A stretch of 64,000 nt of DNA. Origin: Delftia sp. PS-11. GTDB lineage: Bacteria > Pseudomonadota > Gammaproteobacteria > Burkholderiales > Burkholderiaceae_C. Below are positions 17,544 through 26,039 of this stretch, one piece after another. Made by a program: the position numbers and the translations under genes. The notes under the pieces were generated by a model. The model had not been told where the DNA came from. It made no database searches and was given only the letters and a program-made list of their open reading frames with translations. Each line of letters begins with the position of its first letter. Position 1 is the first letter of the stretch. Location of the stretch: contig NZ_JACSYA010000031.1 in assembly GCF_029870285.1 (NCBI RefSeq), positions 5,820 to 69,819 of the forward strand, in the 5' to 3' direction.

Positions 17544-18572
17544 ATGAACCTGTATCGTCGGCAAGGTTTGACCATTGCAGCGGCTGCCATGGCCGCTGCT
17601 GTCTGTGCCCCGGCCTTTGCCCAGGACTCTCCAGTCCGGGACTCTCCAGTCCGGGACCATCCAGCCGGGGACTTCCCCGCCAGGCCGATCACCGTGGTGG
17701 TCGCCTATCCTGCAGGTGGTGACACAGATGCCATGGCGCGTTTGTTTGCTGAAAAACTCTCGGCACGGCTGCGCCAGCCTGTGGTGGTGGACAACCGCCC
17801 TGGTGCCGGCGGCACGGTGGGCAACAACTTTGTCGCACGGGCTGTGCCCGACGGCTACACGCTGCTGTTCACCCCCAACCCTTTCACCATTGCTCCGATG
17901 GTGATGCGCCTGCCGCCGACCGCGACCTATGATCCTCTGAAAGGGTTTGTCCCGGTGATACAGACGGCCAGCCAGGCCGTGCTGCTCGTGGCCCATCCGT
18001 CCACGGGGTTCAAAAGCGTGGCGGACATGGTGTCGGCAGCCAGAGCAGGTAAAACGCTCAGCTACGCCAGCCCCGGAGCGGGGTCGCCCATGCATATTGG
18101 TGCCGAATGGCTCAACCGCGCTGCAGGCATGCATATTCTGCACGTGCCTTACCGCGGTGTGGCGCCAGCCGTCAATGATGTAGCGGCTGGTCATGTGGGC
18201 CTGGCCTATGTGACGCTGGGGCCAGTCGCCCAGTACATCCAGGCGGGCAAGTTGCAGGCGCTCGCTGTGACCGACCCCCAGCGTTCACCGTTGTTGCCCG
18301 ATGTGCCTTCGCTGGCAGAGCTGGGCTACAAAGACATTGCAGCCGGTGCCTGGAACGGTTTCTTCGCTCCCAAAGGCACGCCACCCGCTGTAGTGCAGAC
18401 CCTGAACATCCACCTCAATGAAATTCTCAGGATGCCTGAAGTGGTATCCAGGATGGCGGCCTTTGGTGCCGTGCCTGTAGGCGGGCCGCCCCAGGCGCTG
18501 GCCGATGTCAACACAGCCGACTATGAGCGCCTGGGCAAGGTGATCCGTGCACTGGGCATTACGGCGCAATGA
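17544..18572 (+). CDS. Bug family (TctC-like) tripartite tricarboxylate-type substrate-binding protein
   Basis: 342 residues from the ATG at 17544, which has CAAGGAG upstream. The signal peptide LTIAAAAMAAAVCAPAFAQ is followed by ARPITVVVAYPAGGDTDAMA, the classic Bug ligand-loop start. VVVDNRPGAGGTVGNNFVAR, YASPGAGSPMHIGAEWL, MHILHVPYRGVAPAVNDVAAG and PLLPDVPSLAELGYKDI are further family signatures. Bug proteins bind carboxylates or aromatic acids in the periplasm. No TctA/TctB membrane genes are near, as is common. It is the first gene of an operon whose next gene begins one base after its stop, so it probably captures the substrate, or senses the compound, used by the hydroxylase. Just after the signal peptide, 15-bp tandem repeats encode DSPVR-DSPVR-DHPAG. 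Confidence 0.93.
   Translation: MNLYRRQGLTIAAAAMAAAVCAPAFAQDSPVRDSPVRDHPAGDFPARPITVVVAYPAGGDTDAMARLFAEKLSARLRQPVVVDNRPGAGGTVGNNFVARAVPDGYTLLFTPNPFTIAPMVMRLPPTATYDPLKGFVPVIQTASQAVLLVAHPSTGFKSVADMVSAARAGKTLSYASPGAGSPMHIGAEWLNRAAGMHILHVPYRGVAPAVNDVAAGHVGLAYVTLGPVAQYIQAGKLQALAVTDPQRSPLLPDVPSLAELGYKDIAAGAWNGFFAPKGTPPAVVQTLNIHLNEILRMPEVVSRMAAFGAVPVGGPPQALADVNTADYERLGKVIRALGITAQ
17625..17669 (+). repeat. 15-bp in-frame tandem repeat inside the Bug gene
   Basis: GACTCTCCAGTCCGG occurs twice in a row (17625-17639 and 17640-17654), with a third imperfect copy to 17669. The unit is five codons, so copy-number change would keep the frame and only lengthen the linker after the signal peptide. Confidence 0.85.
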
Positions 18573-18573
18573 C

Positions 18574-20877
18574 ATGAAGACGCCGACATCCATAGGCTCC
18601 CCTCTGGGGCATGAAACCGTTCAGGTCACGGCGCGCTCCAAAGTGCTGGGCCGGGCCCTGTACGCAGGCGACCTCAAGTTGCCGGGCATGCTGCATGCCA
18701 AGGTGTTGCGCAGCCCTTACCCTCATGCACGCATTGTGCGCATCGACACCACGGCAGCACGTGCGCTGCCAGGTGTGAGGGCTGTGCTGACCGGCGCTGA
18801 TGCGCCGCGTACGCTCTGGGGCGTGCGCCACAGGGAACGGCGCATCCTGGCTGATGGCCTGGTGCGCTTTGCGGGGGAGGAAGTCGCCGCCGTGGCTGCG
18901 TCCACTGAAGAAATCGCGCGCGATGCGCTGGACCTGATCGAGATCGAATACGAGGAACTGCCCGCCATCCTGTCGCCACAAGAAGCGCTGGATGAAGAGG
19001 CGCCGGGTGTGCATCCTGGCAGGAGCAACATCGCCCATGAAATCCGCTTCGAGCGAGGAGATCCTGATGCCGCCCTCGCATCGGCCGATCTGATCCACGA
19101 GGCCACCTACACCACTCATGCCCAATACCCTGGCTACCTGGAGCCCATGGCTACGCTTGCTTCCATCGATGCCGAAGGCCGGCTGCTGGTACAGACTTCC
19201 ACGCAGTCGGTATTCCTGGCGCGTGCACGGCTTGCAGAAGCGCTGGAGCTGCCCGTATCCAGCATCCGCGTGGTACAGGCCACTACGGGCGGGGGCTTCG
19301 GCGGCAAGATCGTCGAAGACGACAACCAGCTCATCGCCGGCCTGCTGGCACTGCACACGGGGCGGCCGGTGCGCCTGGTCAACAACCGGCTGGAGGATTT
19401 CCTGGCCTGCTGCTCCAGCCTGCCTGAGCGCATCACGCTCAAGCTGGGCATGGCGCGCGATGGCCGCATTCTGGCCAAGGAAGTGCGCATCATTGCAGAG
19501 TGCGGCGCCTATGCGGGTCTGTCGGCAGAGGTCATGCACGTCAGCGCCATGCGCAGCGACAACATGTACCGACTGGACAATGTGCGCTCACACGCGACCC
19601 TGGTCTATACCCACACCCCGCCACATGGCGCATTCCGGGGCTTTGGCGGCACACAGATGCTGTTCGCGCTCAACAGCCACATCCACACCATGGCTGAGCA
19701 ACTCGGGCTGGACCCGGCCGACGTCCACAAACGCAATGCAGTGCAGGCTGGCGACGTGACCGTGCATGGCTGGAAGATTGGCAGCGCAGGCCTGCGGGAA
19801 TGCATAGACCAGGCCACCGAAGCCATCGATTGGCGCAGCAAGCGTGCACAGCCACGCCATGCTTGCGGTGTCCGCCGCCGTGGCATGGGCATGGCTGCTG
19901 CCATGCATGTCAGCGGCAACCGAACCATGGGCAACTGGGATGGATCCACCGTGGTGGTTCGCATCCACGAGGACGGCCAGGTGCTGGTGCTCAGTGGCGA
20001 GTGCGATATGGGGCAGGGCGCTGCCACCATGCTCAGCCAGATCGTTGCGCATGAACTGGCACTGCCGCTGTCGCATGTGCGAGTGGCCCCGCCCGATACC
20101 GACAGCGTACCCTTTGCCATAGGTGCACTGGCCTCGCGCGTGACCATGGCCGCAGGCAATGCCGCCATTGGCGCTGCACGTGCGGCGCGTGACAAATTGC
20201 TGGCCTTGGGGGCCGTGCTGCTGGAGGCACACACCAGCGACCTGGAACTGGCTGATGGTCAGGTACGTGTGCGGGGCACTGACCGAGTCCTGGGCATGGC
20301 AGAGCTGGCACGCCAGCACATCTGGCGCCATGGTGGCGAAGCCATACAGGTCAGCCACACCTGGGATGCTCAGACGCAGATGCATGATGCTCAGCTGCAT
20401 GGCAACATCGCTGCGGCCTATTCCTTTGCGGCCCAGGCTGTGGAGGTCGAGGTCGATACTGAAACCGGCCGGATCAGGGTGCTCGACAGCTACGTGGCAG
20501 ACGATTGCGGCAAAGCGCTCAATCCCATGGCCGTCCACGGTCAGACGAATGGCGCTGCGGTACAGGCCATGGGCTGGGCCCTTTACGAGCAACTGCAGCT
20601 CGAAGGTGGGCGCCTGGCCAACGGCAACTTTGCCGACTACACCATGCCCACGGCAGACGCCGTGCCGATGCTGCGCGGCGGCTTTGTGCAGTCCAATGAC
20701 CCGAATGGCCCCTACGGTGCCAAAGGGGCCAGCGAGACGGCCATCCTGCCGGGCGCGCCGGCCATCGCCAACGCCGTATACGACGCCGTTGGCGTGCGCA
20801 TCCAGGACCTGCCAATCACCCCTGAGAAAATCCTGGCTGCGCTGCATGCTCGGGCAAAGGAGACTGGCCGTGCATGA
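18574..20877 (+). CDS. Xanthine dehydrogenase family molybdopterin-binding (large) subunit
   Basis: 767 residues from the ATG at 18574. The N-terminal region shows VTARSKVLGRALYAGDLKLPGMLHAKVLRSPYPHARI. Cofactor motifs are ATTGGGFGGKI, HGAFRGFGGTQ, VLSGECDMGQGAATMLSQI, DDCGKALNPMAVHGQTNGAA and PYGAKGASETAILPG, whose Glu is the family's catalytic base. It holds the molybdenum centre that hydroxylates a C-H bond with water as oxygen source. Sequence alone does not give the substrate; N-heterocycles, aldehydes and aromatic thioesters are all possible. FAD and 2Fe-2S subunits follow with overlapping ends, so a heterotrimeric cytoplasmic enzyme is expected. Confidence 0.93.
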   Translation: MKTPTSIGSPLGHETVQVTARSKVLGRALYAGDLKLPGMLHAKVLRSPYPHARIVRIDTTAARALPGVRAVLTGADAPRTLWGVRHRERRILADGLVRFAGEEVAAVAASTEEIARDALDLIEIEYEELPAILSPQEALDEEAPGVHPGRSNIAHEIRFERGDPDAALASADLIHEATYTTHAQYPGYLEPMATLASIDAEGRLLVQTSTQSVFLARARLAEALELPVSSIRVVQATTGGGFGGKIVEDDNQLIAGLLALHTGRPVRLVNNRLEDFLACCSSLPERITLKLGMARDGRILAKEVRIIAECGAYAGLSAEVMHVSAMRSDNMYRLDNVRSHATLVYTHTPPHGAFRGFGGTQMLFALNSHIHTMAEQLGLDPADVHKRNAVQAGDVTVHGWKIGSAGLRECIDQATEAIDWRSKRAQPRHACGVRRRGMGMAAAMHVSGNRTMGNWDGSTVVVRIHEDGQVLVLSGECDMGQGAATMLSQIVAHELALPLSHVRVAPPDTDSVPFAIGALASRVTMAAGNAAIGAARAARDKLLALGAVLLEAHTSDLELADGQVRVRGTDRVLGMAELARQHIWRHGGEAIQVSHTWDAQTQMHDAQLHGNIAAAYSFAAQAVEVEVDTETGRIRVLDSYVADDCGKALNPMAVHGQTNGAAVQAMGWALYEQLQLEGGRLANGNFADYTMPTADAVPMLRGGFVQSNDPNGPYGAKGASETAILPGAPAIANAVYDAVGVRIQDLPITPEKILAALHARAKETGRA

Positions 20878-21766
20878 CTTTGACTTTCTGCAGCCAGCCT
20901 CGGTGGCCGAAGCCAGCCGGCTGCTGACCGAACTGGGCGATGACTGCCGCGTGATCGCGGGGGGCACGGCGCTGGTGCTGGGCCTGCGCCAGCGCATGCT
21001 CGCGCCCACCCATCTGATCTCGCTGGCCGGCATTGATGCGCTGCACGGCCTGGATTTTGACCCCGTGCACGGGCTGCGCATAGGTGCTCTGGTGCGCCAT
21101 GCGCAGCTCGCTGCATCGCCCCTGGTGCAGCGCCACTACCCAGTGCTGGCAAGCATGGCACAGCGCATGGCCAACCCCCAGGTGCGAAACCAGGGCACGC
21201 TGGGGGGCAATCTCTGCTATGCCGATCCCTCCACCGATCCCCCTTGCTGTCTGATGGCGCTGGGGGCCCGTATCGTGCTGGCCAGCGCATCCAGTGAGCG
21301 TGTGATGGACATCGAAGACTTCCTGGTCGACTATTACACCACCGCGCTGGAGGCTGATGAAATTGTCAGCGAGATCCGCGTGCCGCCCATGGGGCAGGGG
21401 GCGGCTGTACGCCATGGCGTCTACACGCGCTTTCTGCGCACGGCGGCCGAGCACCGGCCGCTGGCCAGTGTGGCCCTGGTGGCCCGCACATCCGGTGGCA
21501 TTTGCCACGATGCGCGGCTGGCGGTCGGCGCAAGCACACCCATCCCTCTTCGGCTGCGCCGTGCTGAAGCCTTTCTTGAAGGCCGTGCCATCACCTGGGC
21601 TGTGGCCGCGGAGGCGGGCGACATCGTTGCGCAGGACATCACCCCTGTGTCTGATATGCGCGGCTCGGCGGATTTCCGCCGCGCAATGGTGCGCGTCAAC
21701 GCACGCCGCACCGTGGCCGAGCTGTTTGGCCTGGACATGACCATGGAACCAGGAGAGACCGCATGA
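20870..21766 (+). CDS. FAD-binding (medium) subunit of the molybdenum hydroxylase
   Basis: 298 residues from a GTG at 20870 that has AAGGAGA six bases upstream and overlaps the large subunit by eight bases. HDFDFLQPASVAEASRLLTE begins the PCMH-type FAD domain. RVIAGGTALVLGLRQRMLAP and VRNQGTLGGNLCYADPSTD are the two FAD-binding signatures. The CO_deh_flav_C domain follows (RTAAEHRPLASVALVAR). It passes electrons from the iron-sulfur clusters to the acceptor. A longer reading in the same frame inside the large subunit gene is only overlap. Confidence 0.92.
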   Translation: MHDFDFLQPASVAEASRLLTELGDDCRVIAGGTALVLGLRQRMLAPTHLISLAGIDALHGLDFDPVHGLRIGALVRHAQLAASPLVQRHYPVLASMAQRMANPQVRNQGTLGGNLCYADPSTDPPCCLMALGARIVLASASSERVMDIEDFLVDYYTTALEADEIVSEIRVPPMGQGAAVRHGVYTRFLRTAAEHRPLASVALVARTSGGICHDARLAVGASTPIPLRLRRAEAFLEGRAITWAVAAEAGDIVAQDITPVSDMRGSADFRRAMVRVNARRTVAELFGLDMTMEPGETA

Positions 21767-22248
21767 GCAAGCATCGCATCGAATGCTCCGTCAACGGCGA
21801 GCCCTGCTGCATGGAGGTGCCAGCGCGCCGGCTGCTTTCCGACTTCCTGCGCGACGATCTTCATCTGACGGGCACCAAGCGCGGCTGCGAGACCGGCGTC
21901 TGTGGCGCCTGCTCTGTACTGCTGGACGGCGAGGCGGTCAAATCCTGCCTGCTGCTGGCAGTCCAGGTGCAGGGCCGGGCGCTGACCACCATTGAGGGTC
22001 TGGCTGGCGGGCATGGCCTGGATCAGTTGCACCCGCTGCAGCAAAGCTTCATGCAGTGTGGCGGACTGCAGTGCGGTTATTGCACGCCGGGCTTCATTCT
22101 GGCTGCCTGCGACCTGCTGGGCCGCAACTCCCATCCCAGTGCTGATGACGTGCGCCATGGTCTCAACGGCAACCTGTGCCGTTGTACAGGCTACACCCAG
22201 ATTGTGGAATCGGTCCTGATGGCCGCGGAGAAAATGCATGGAAATTGA
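21763..22248 (+). CDS. 2Fe-2S (small) subunit of the molybdenum hydroxylase
   Basis: 161 residues, starting with an ATGA overlap. The plant-type ferredoxin domain has GTKRGCETGVCGACSVLLDG with further Cys in AVKSC. The C-terminal [2Fe-2S] domain has CGGLQCGYCTPGFILAA and NGNLCRCTGYTQIVESV, giving the full set of eight cluster ligands. It relays electrons from molybdenum to FAD. The order here is large, medium, small. Confidence 0.96.
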   Translation: MSKHRIECSVNGEPCCMEVPARRLLSDFLRDDLHLTGTKRGCETGVCGACSVLLDGEAVKSCLLLAVQVQGRALTTIEGLAGGHGLDQLHPLQQSFMQCGGLQCGYCTPGFILAACDLLGRNSHPSADDVRHGLNGNLCRCTGYTQIVESVLMAAEKMHGN

Positions 22249-23017
22249 AAAAAACCTGATCATTTCAGCTCCACGCGAGCAGGTGTGGGCATTGCTGCTG
22301 AACCCGCAGGTCATGGGAGCCGCCGTGCCCGGCATGCAGTTCGTCGAAGCGCTCAGCTCTACCGAATATGTGGCGGTGATGCACCAGAAGATTGCCTTCA
22401 TCAATGCCCGCTTCAGGCTGCGAACGCGCATCATCGAGCAACGTGCATACGAATACCTGCTGGTAGAAGGCACAGGTGAAGACAGCTCGGTGGCCAGCTC
22501 GCTCAAGCAGCGCAGCGAGATTTTCCTGCGCACGACCCCTGAAGGCCGTACCGAATTGCGCATCAAGGTCCATGTGGACCTGCTGGGCCGCCTGGGTGCT
22601 TTTGGTCTGAGCGTCATGAAAACCAAGGCCGACCGGATATGGGAAGAGTTCGGCGCCAACCTGGCTGCCCGCTTCGAAAATCCAGCCCCTGTGCCAGCAG
22701 CATGCACAGCGAAGCCTGAAGCGCAGGCTTCGGCACCTCCATCGGAGGATGCCGTTCCAGCAACGTCTGCATCGCAAGCCCCGCCATTGCCTCCGGCGCC
22801 AGACGCATTGTCCAAACTTTCGGCCAGGGCTCAGGCCCCGGGGGGCAAGGGTTGGTGGGGCAGGATTTTCAGCAGCGCGCAACAGACGGGCACAGCGCCG
22901 GACACTATCTATGTCGAACTGCGCCGTGGCGACACGGTGGTCAGCGTCCAGTGGCCGGGCGCACGCTCCGAGCAGTGCGCTGCCTGGCTGCACCACTGCC
23001 TGGGGGCATCCCCCTGA
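22238..23017 (+). CDS. SRPBCC/CoxG-like protein linked to the molybdenum hydroxylase
   Basis: 259 residues, overlapping the small subunit by 11 bases. Residues 1-145 are a CoxG-type START/SRPBCC domain (MEIEKNLIISAPREQVWALL, then AAVPGMQFVEAL). A Pro/Ala-rich linker follows, then a C-terminal part without a clear domain (RRGDTVVSVQWPGARSEQCA). CoxG of carbon monoxide dehydrogenase operons anchors the enzyme or assists assembly; a similar helper role is inferred here. The C-terminal extension is longer than in many CoxG proteins. Confidence 0.85.
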   Translation: MEIEKNLIISAPREQVWALLLNPQVMGAAVPGMQFVEALSSTEYVAVMHQKIAFINARFRLRTRIIEQRAYEYLLVEGTGEDSSVASSLKQRSEIFLRTTPEGRTELRIKVHVDLLGRLGAFGLSVMKTKADRIWEEFGANLAARFENPAPVPAACTAKPEAQASAPPSEDAVPATSASQAPPLPPAPDALSKLSARAQAPGGKGWWGRIFSSAQQTGTAPDTIYVELRRGDTVVSVQWPGARSEQCAAWLHHCLGASP

Positions 23018-23605
23018 TCAGCCGCGCACAATCACTGCACAGGCCAGACGGGCCCCTGAATTGCCCGTGGGCTGGGTGGTGAAATCATCTGGGTCCTTGT
23101 GCACGATCAGGCCCCGGCCCACCACACTGGTCGGCCCCTGGTCCAGGGTCAGGCCGCGCAGGCTGACATCCACGCGCGCTGTGCCCTGGGCGTCTGCACG
23201 CAGGCTGGGCAGATCTCCGGCATGGTGGGCGTGGGCGTCGAAACGGCCGTGCGCCTGGCCTGTCGGGTTGAAGTGCCCCCCCGCGCTCAGGCCGTCAGGG
23301 CTGGAGCAGTCACCCTTTTCATGGACATGGAAGCCGTGCTCGCTGTTGGGCGCCAGCCCCTGCACAGTGCCTTGCACGCGCACGCTGCCATCGGCCTGTG
23401 CCGTGAACTGCAGGCTGCCCTTGACCTGGCTGCCCTGGGTCGGCTGCAGCTGGGCGTTGGCTGGCGCAATACCAGATGCTGCAACTGCCGGCTGCTGAGG
23501 CTGGCTGCCACAGGCGCCCAGTGCCAGAGCCAGGCCTGTGACTGTCAGACATCTGGCGGCGATGGTCTTGGCATTGCGTCCTGCGGGGGAGGCATTCATT
23601 GGCAT
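23018..23605 (-). CDS. sodC: Cu,Zn superoxide dismutase, lipoprotein type
   Basis: 195 residues from the ATG at 23603-23605, which has CAGGAG upstream; longer in-frame starts lack this. The signal ends in the lipobox LGAC, so a lipid-anchored periplasmic protein is expected. Metal ligands lie in EHGFHVHEKGDCSS, AGGHFNPTGQAHG and HAHHAGDLPSL. The C-terminal TTQPTGNSGARLACAVI holds the second Cys of the conserved disulfide. It removes superoxide in the periplasm. Its stop codon abuts that of the CoxG-like gene on the other strand with no gap. Confidence 0.95.
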   Translation of the reverse strand: MPMNASPAGRNAKTIAARCLTVTGLALALGACGSQPQQPAVAASGIAPANAQLQPTQGSQVKGSLQFTAQADGSVRVQGTVQGLAPNSEHGFHVHEKGDCSSPDGLSAGGHFNPTGQAHGRFDAHAHHAGDLPSLRADAQGTARVDVSLRGLTLDQGPTSVVGRGLIVHKDPDDFTTQPTGNSGARLACAVIVRG

Positions 23606-23739
23606 GTTGTCAATCTCCTGATGGGAATCTGTTGCTGAAGAATCGAAGAGGCGCTCTGGGCGCCGCATGCCGATGGTAAGGCACAGGTACTGGCGCCAAA
23701 CGCAGGAGGATGCCGGCAACTCTGCCTGCGCACCGCACC

Positions 23740-24357
23740 TCAATCGCCGGTCTGAGGTTCTGCAGCGCCCGCATGGTGCAGCAGGCGCTGCAAGGCCCGG
23801 TCATGGATGCCCATCCGCTGCAGTTCCCGGAATGTAGAGAGTGCGTAATCGCGCGTGCTGCCATAAATGCCCCGGGCCTCGCGGAAGATACGGCGGTATT
23901 CCTCTGGCTGGAGCTCTCCCGTATGGTTGGGACTGTGCCGCGACAGGGTAAAGGCCAGTGCCTTGACCGGCCCCTGCTCGGTGCGGCATTGCAGCCAGCG
24001 AGGGTCGTAGACGGCATTGACCATTTCGCGCTGCCACAGCTTTTCCAGTACGCCATGGCCGTGTTCCCTGGCAATGCGGAACACCATGCCCTGGCAACTG
24101 CCCCCGGGCAGCATGCCAAACACCAGCCCAGGCGTTTGCGGGGTACCACGGTTGATAGTGCTCCACATTTTCAGGGCGCGATGCCATCCGAAGACACGGC
24201 CCATGCGGCGCTCTGAAAAATCAAAGTCGGGGCGCCAGATCAGCGAGCCGTAGCCAAAGATCCACAGATCATCGCCACCACCCCAATGGCGCAGAGCCTC
24301 TGCCAGCATCGGCTGGGATGGACGGTGTGCAAGGGCGAATTCTGGCAGGGCGGGCAT
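23740..24357 (-). CDS. chaC: ChaC-like gamma-glutamylcyclotransferase
   Basis: 205 residues from the ATG at 24355-24357. LWIFGYGSLIWRPDFDFSER is the ChaC substrate loop (YGSL). TPGLVFGMLPGGSCQGMVFRI and NAVYDPRWLQCR are further family parts, and the predicted catalytic Glu lies in the REMVNAVY region or nearby. ChaC enzymes cleave glutathione to 5-oxoproline and Cys-Gly in the cytoplasm. The frame stays open upstream to 24636, but that sequence is not family-like. Confidence 0.9.
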   Translation of the reverse strand: MPALPEFALAHRPSQPMLAEALRHWGGGDDLWIFGYGSLIWRPDFDFSERRMGRVFGWHRALKMWSTINRGTPQTPGLVFGMLPGGSCQGMVFRIAREHGHGVLEKLWQREMVNAVYDPRWLQCRTEQGPVKALAFTLSRHSPNHTGELQPEEYRRIFREARGIYGSTRDYALSTFRELQRMGIHDRALQRLLHHAGAAEPQTGD

Positions 24358-24671
24358 GGCACGTGAAACTTGGGTCAACCATGACGTTTTAACTCCGTAG
24401 CCGTCAAATAGGGCCGGCCGCCAGAGCCTTGCGCAGAAGATCCGCCGCGTCTGTCGCTGCAGCGCTACAAAGCCGTGCTTTGGCGCCTGGAATGGCATTG
24501 CGAAGACGAAGGCGCTTCCAAGCGCATGGGCATGGCGTGAAACCGCCTGCCTGCGCAACCACGTGTGTCCTGGAGTCTTGCTGAACTGAAGGCCACATGC
24601 TTTGATGTCCATGCCGCAGCAATGAGTCGCTGGCACGGTGCTGTACAGCCTATGTGAAGGAGTGGCAACGA
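24358..24671. other. Gap between chaC and the phage-type gene
   Basis: About 310 bases without a supported gene. The chaC frame remains open through it on the minus strand but shows no family similarity. AAGGAG at the right end is the ribosome binding site of the next gene. Confidence 0.4.
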
Positions 24672-25196
24672 ATGGCTCTTGGCTCGATCATAGAGACCGC
24701 AATCAATCCAGCGCTGGCCCTGCTGCCTGCTGCGATGGACACACCCGAAGCGCGCGTGATGCTGCTGACCATCGGTCTTCAGGAGTCTCGCTTTGTTCAC
24801 CGCTACCAGCTTGTGAAGGCCCGGCCCGGCGCCAAAGGCCCGGCCCGTGGCTTCTGGCAGTTTGAACTGGGCACGCGCGCGGGTCGAGGCGGCGTGTGGG
24901 GCGTCTATCTGCATCCGGCCAGCCGTTACTGGCTCAGTGGTGTTTGCGTTGCCCGTGGCGTGGCATTCGAGCCACGGGCAATATGGAAAGCCATAGAGCA
25001 AGACGACGTGCTTGCTGCCGCGCTGGCCCGCCTGCTGCTGTTCACGGACCCGCGCCGGTTGCCTTCCGTCTCTGACGCCCGAGGCGCCTGGATGCTGTAT
25101 GCGCTGCGCACCTGGCGCCCCGGCAAGCCGCACCGGCAGACCTGGGATGCGTTCCATGCACAGGCCCGCGCTGTTGTCGCTGGCACTGCTGCATGA
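24672..25196 (+). CDS. Phage-type lysozyme-like (lytic transglycosylase fold) protein
   Basis: 174 residues from the ATG at 24672, favoured by AAGGAG nine bases upstream; a GTG at 24654 is also in frame. LLTIGLQESRFVHRYQLVK has the Ile/Leu-x-x-QES context of a lysozyme or SLT catalytic Glu. GPARGFWQFELGTRAGRGGV then WGVYLHPASRYW continue the pattern seen in small phage structural or lysis-associated proteins of proteobacterial prophages. The likely role is local peptidoglycan cleavage. No other phage structural genes adjoin it, so it looks like a remnant or a domesticated gene. The phage origin is recognition from memory, not a search. Confidence 0.65.
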   Translation: MALGSIIETAINPALALLPAAMDTPEARVMLLTIGLQESRFVHRYQLVKARPGAKGPARGFWQFELGTRAGRGGVWGVYLHPASRYWLSGVCVARGVAFEPRAIWKAIEQDDVLAAALARLLLFTDPRRLPSVSDARGAWMLYALRTWRPGKPHRQTWDAFHAQARAVVAGTAA

Positions 25197-25253
25197 GGAT
25201 GCTGTGAGAGCCCCTCTGTGCCCACATGAAGGTTGCCAAGGAGCTCTTGCCGT

Positions 25254-25709
25254 TTACGCGTTGCGCAGCGGGTCTATTTTTTCTCCATTGGCATCGGCTG
25301 TGTGGCCGCCCTTGTGAGCCCGCGAATTTTCTTGTATCAGTTCGATCTTGTAGCCATCCGGATCCGTGACGAACGCAATCACCGTGGAGCCGCCCTTGAC
25401 CGGGCCGGCTTCGCGTGTGACGTTGCCTCCTGCGGCCTTGATCCTGTCGCAGGCTGCATAGGCGTCAGCAACGCCGATGGCAATGTGGCCGTAGGCCGTG
25501 CCCAGATCGTAGCTTTCTGTGCCCCAGTTGTAGGTCAGCTCGATTTCCGCCTGGGCTGGGTTGCCGCCTTCAAAGCCAAGGAAGGCCAGGGAGTACTTGT
25601 ACTCCGGGTTCTCGGATGTTCTCAGCAACTGCATGCCCAGAACCTGTGTGTAAAAGTCGATGGAGCGCTGGAGGTTACCCACGCGCAGCATGGTGTGAAG
25701 GATTCGCAT
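25254..25709 (-). CDS. gloA: Lactoylglutathione lyase (glyoxalase I)
   Basis: 151 residues from the ATG at 25707-25709. [20 protein letters not shown] with its first metal-binding His, [23 protein letters not shown] with the Glu ligand, [18 protein letters not shown] and [14 protein letters not shown] are the classic GloA blocks. It converts the methylglyoxal-glutathione hemithioacetal to S-lactoylglutathione in the cytoplasm. The C-terminal tail ([20 protein letters not shown]) is slightly longer than in E. coli. It is the last typical-GC gene before the AT-rich island. Confidence 0.95.
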   Translation of the reverse strand: MRILHTMLRVGNLQRSIDFYTQVLGMQLLRTSENPEYKYSLAFLGFEGGNPAQAEIELTYNWGTESYDLGTAYGHIAIGVADAYAACDRIKAAGGNVTREAGPVKGGSTVIAFVTDPDGYKIELIQENSRAHKGGHTADANGEKIDPLRNA

Positions 25710-25883
25710 GGATCGGATTGTGCCGGGGTTCGATGCCGGGTTCACTGAAATCTTTCGATGCCCCCAGGACTTGATCCCTTCGTGCTGCCGCTTGGCCGCT
25801 GTCTGCGGTGCGGCATGGCGCATCCGTTGAACCCTGCGTGGAATCCATCGAGGGCTTCAGGGTTGGCACGAAGAGAGATTTCT

Positions 25884-25897
25884 TAAGAATATTCTTA
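25884..25897. promoter_or_regulatory. RcsB/RcsAB-box-like palindrome 1
   Basis: TAAGAATATTCTTA sits in a perfect 20-bp palindrome (25881-25900, outer ends TCT...AGA). It matches the enterobacterial RcsAB box consensus as I remember it (TaAGaatatTCctA) with near-complete identity. It lies about 145 bases upstream of the first RcsB-like gene, which suggests autoregulation. Binding is inferred. Confidence 0.6.
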
Positions 25898-25923
25898 AGA
25901 CAATTCATCTGTCTGATGAAAAA

Positions 25924-25937
25924 TAAGACGAATCTTA
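25924..25937. promoter_or_regulatory. RcsB/RcsAB-box-like palindrome 2
   Basis: TAAGACGAATCTTA: 5-bp arms TAAGA/TCTTA around four bases, exactly 40 bp downstream of the first box, thus roughly on the same helix face. Further symmetric elements follow (TCATC/GATGA at 25905-25919, and AGACATGTCT at 25958-25967). All lie in the 25.7-26.04 kb intergenic region before the first response regulator. Confidence 0.5.
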
Positions 25938-26039
25938 TGAATTTTGGTTGAATAATCAGACATGTCTAATTATTGTTTTTTTGAAAGATTTATAAAATAA
26001 AGGCGATGCCTGTATCTTTATGTAAAAAAGGATCCATCA

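Noticed and set aside
19588..22815. Long minus-strand frames across the molybdenum hydroxylase genes
   Set aside because: Shadows of the three subunits, whose cofactor motifs leave no doubt about the coding strand.
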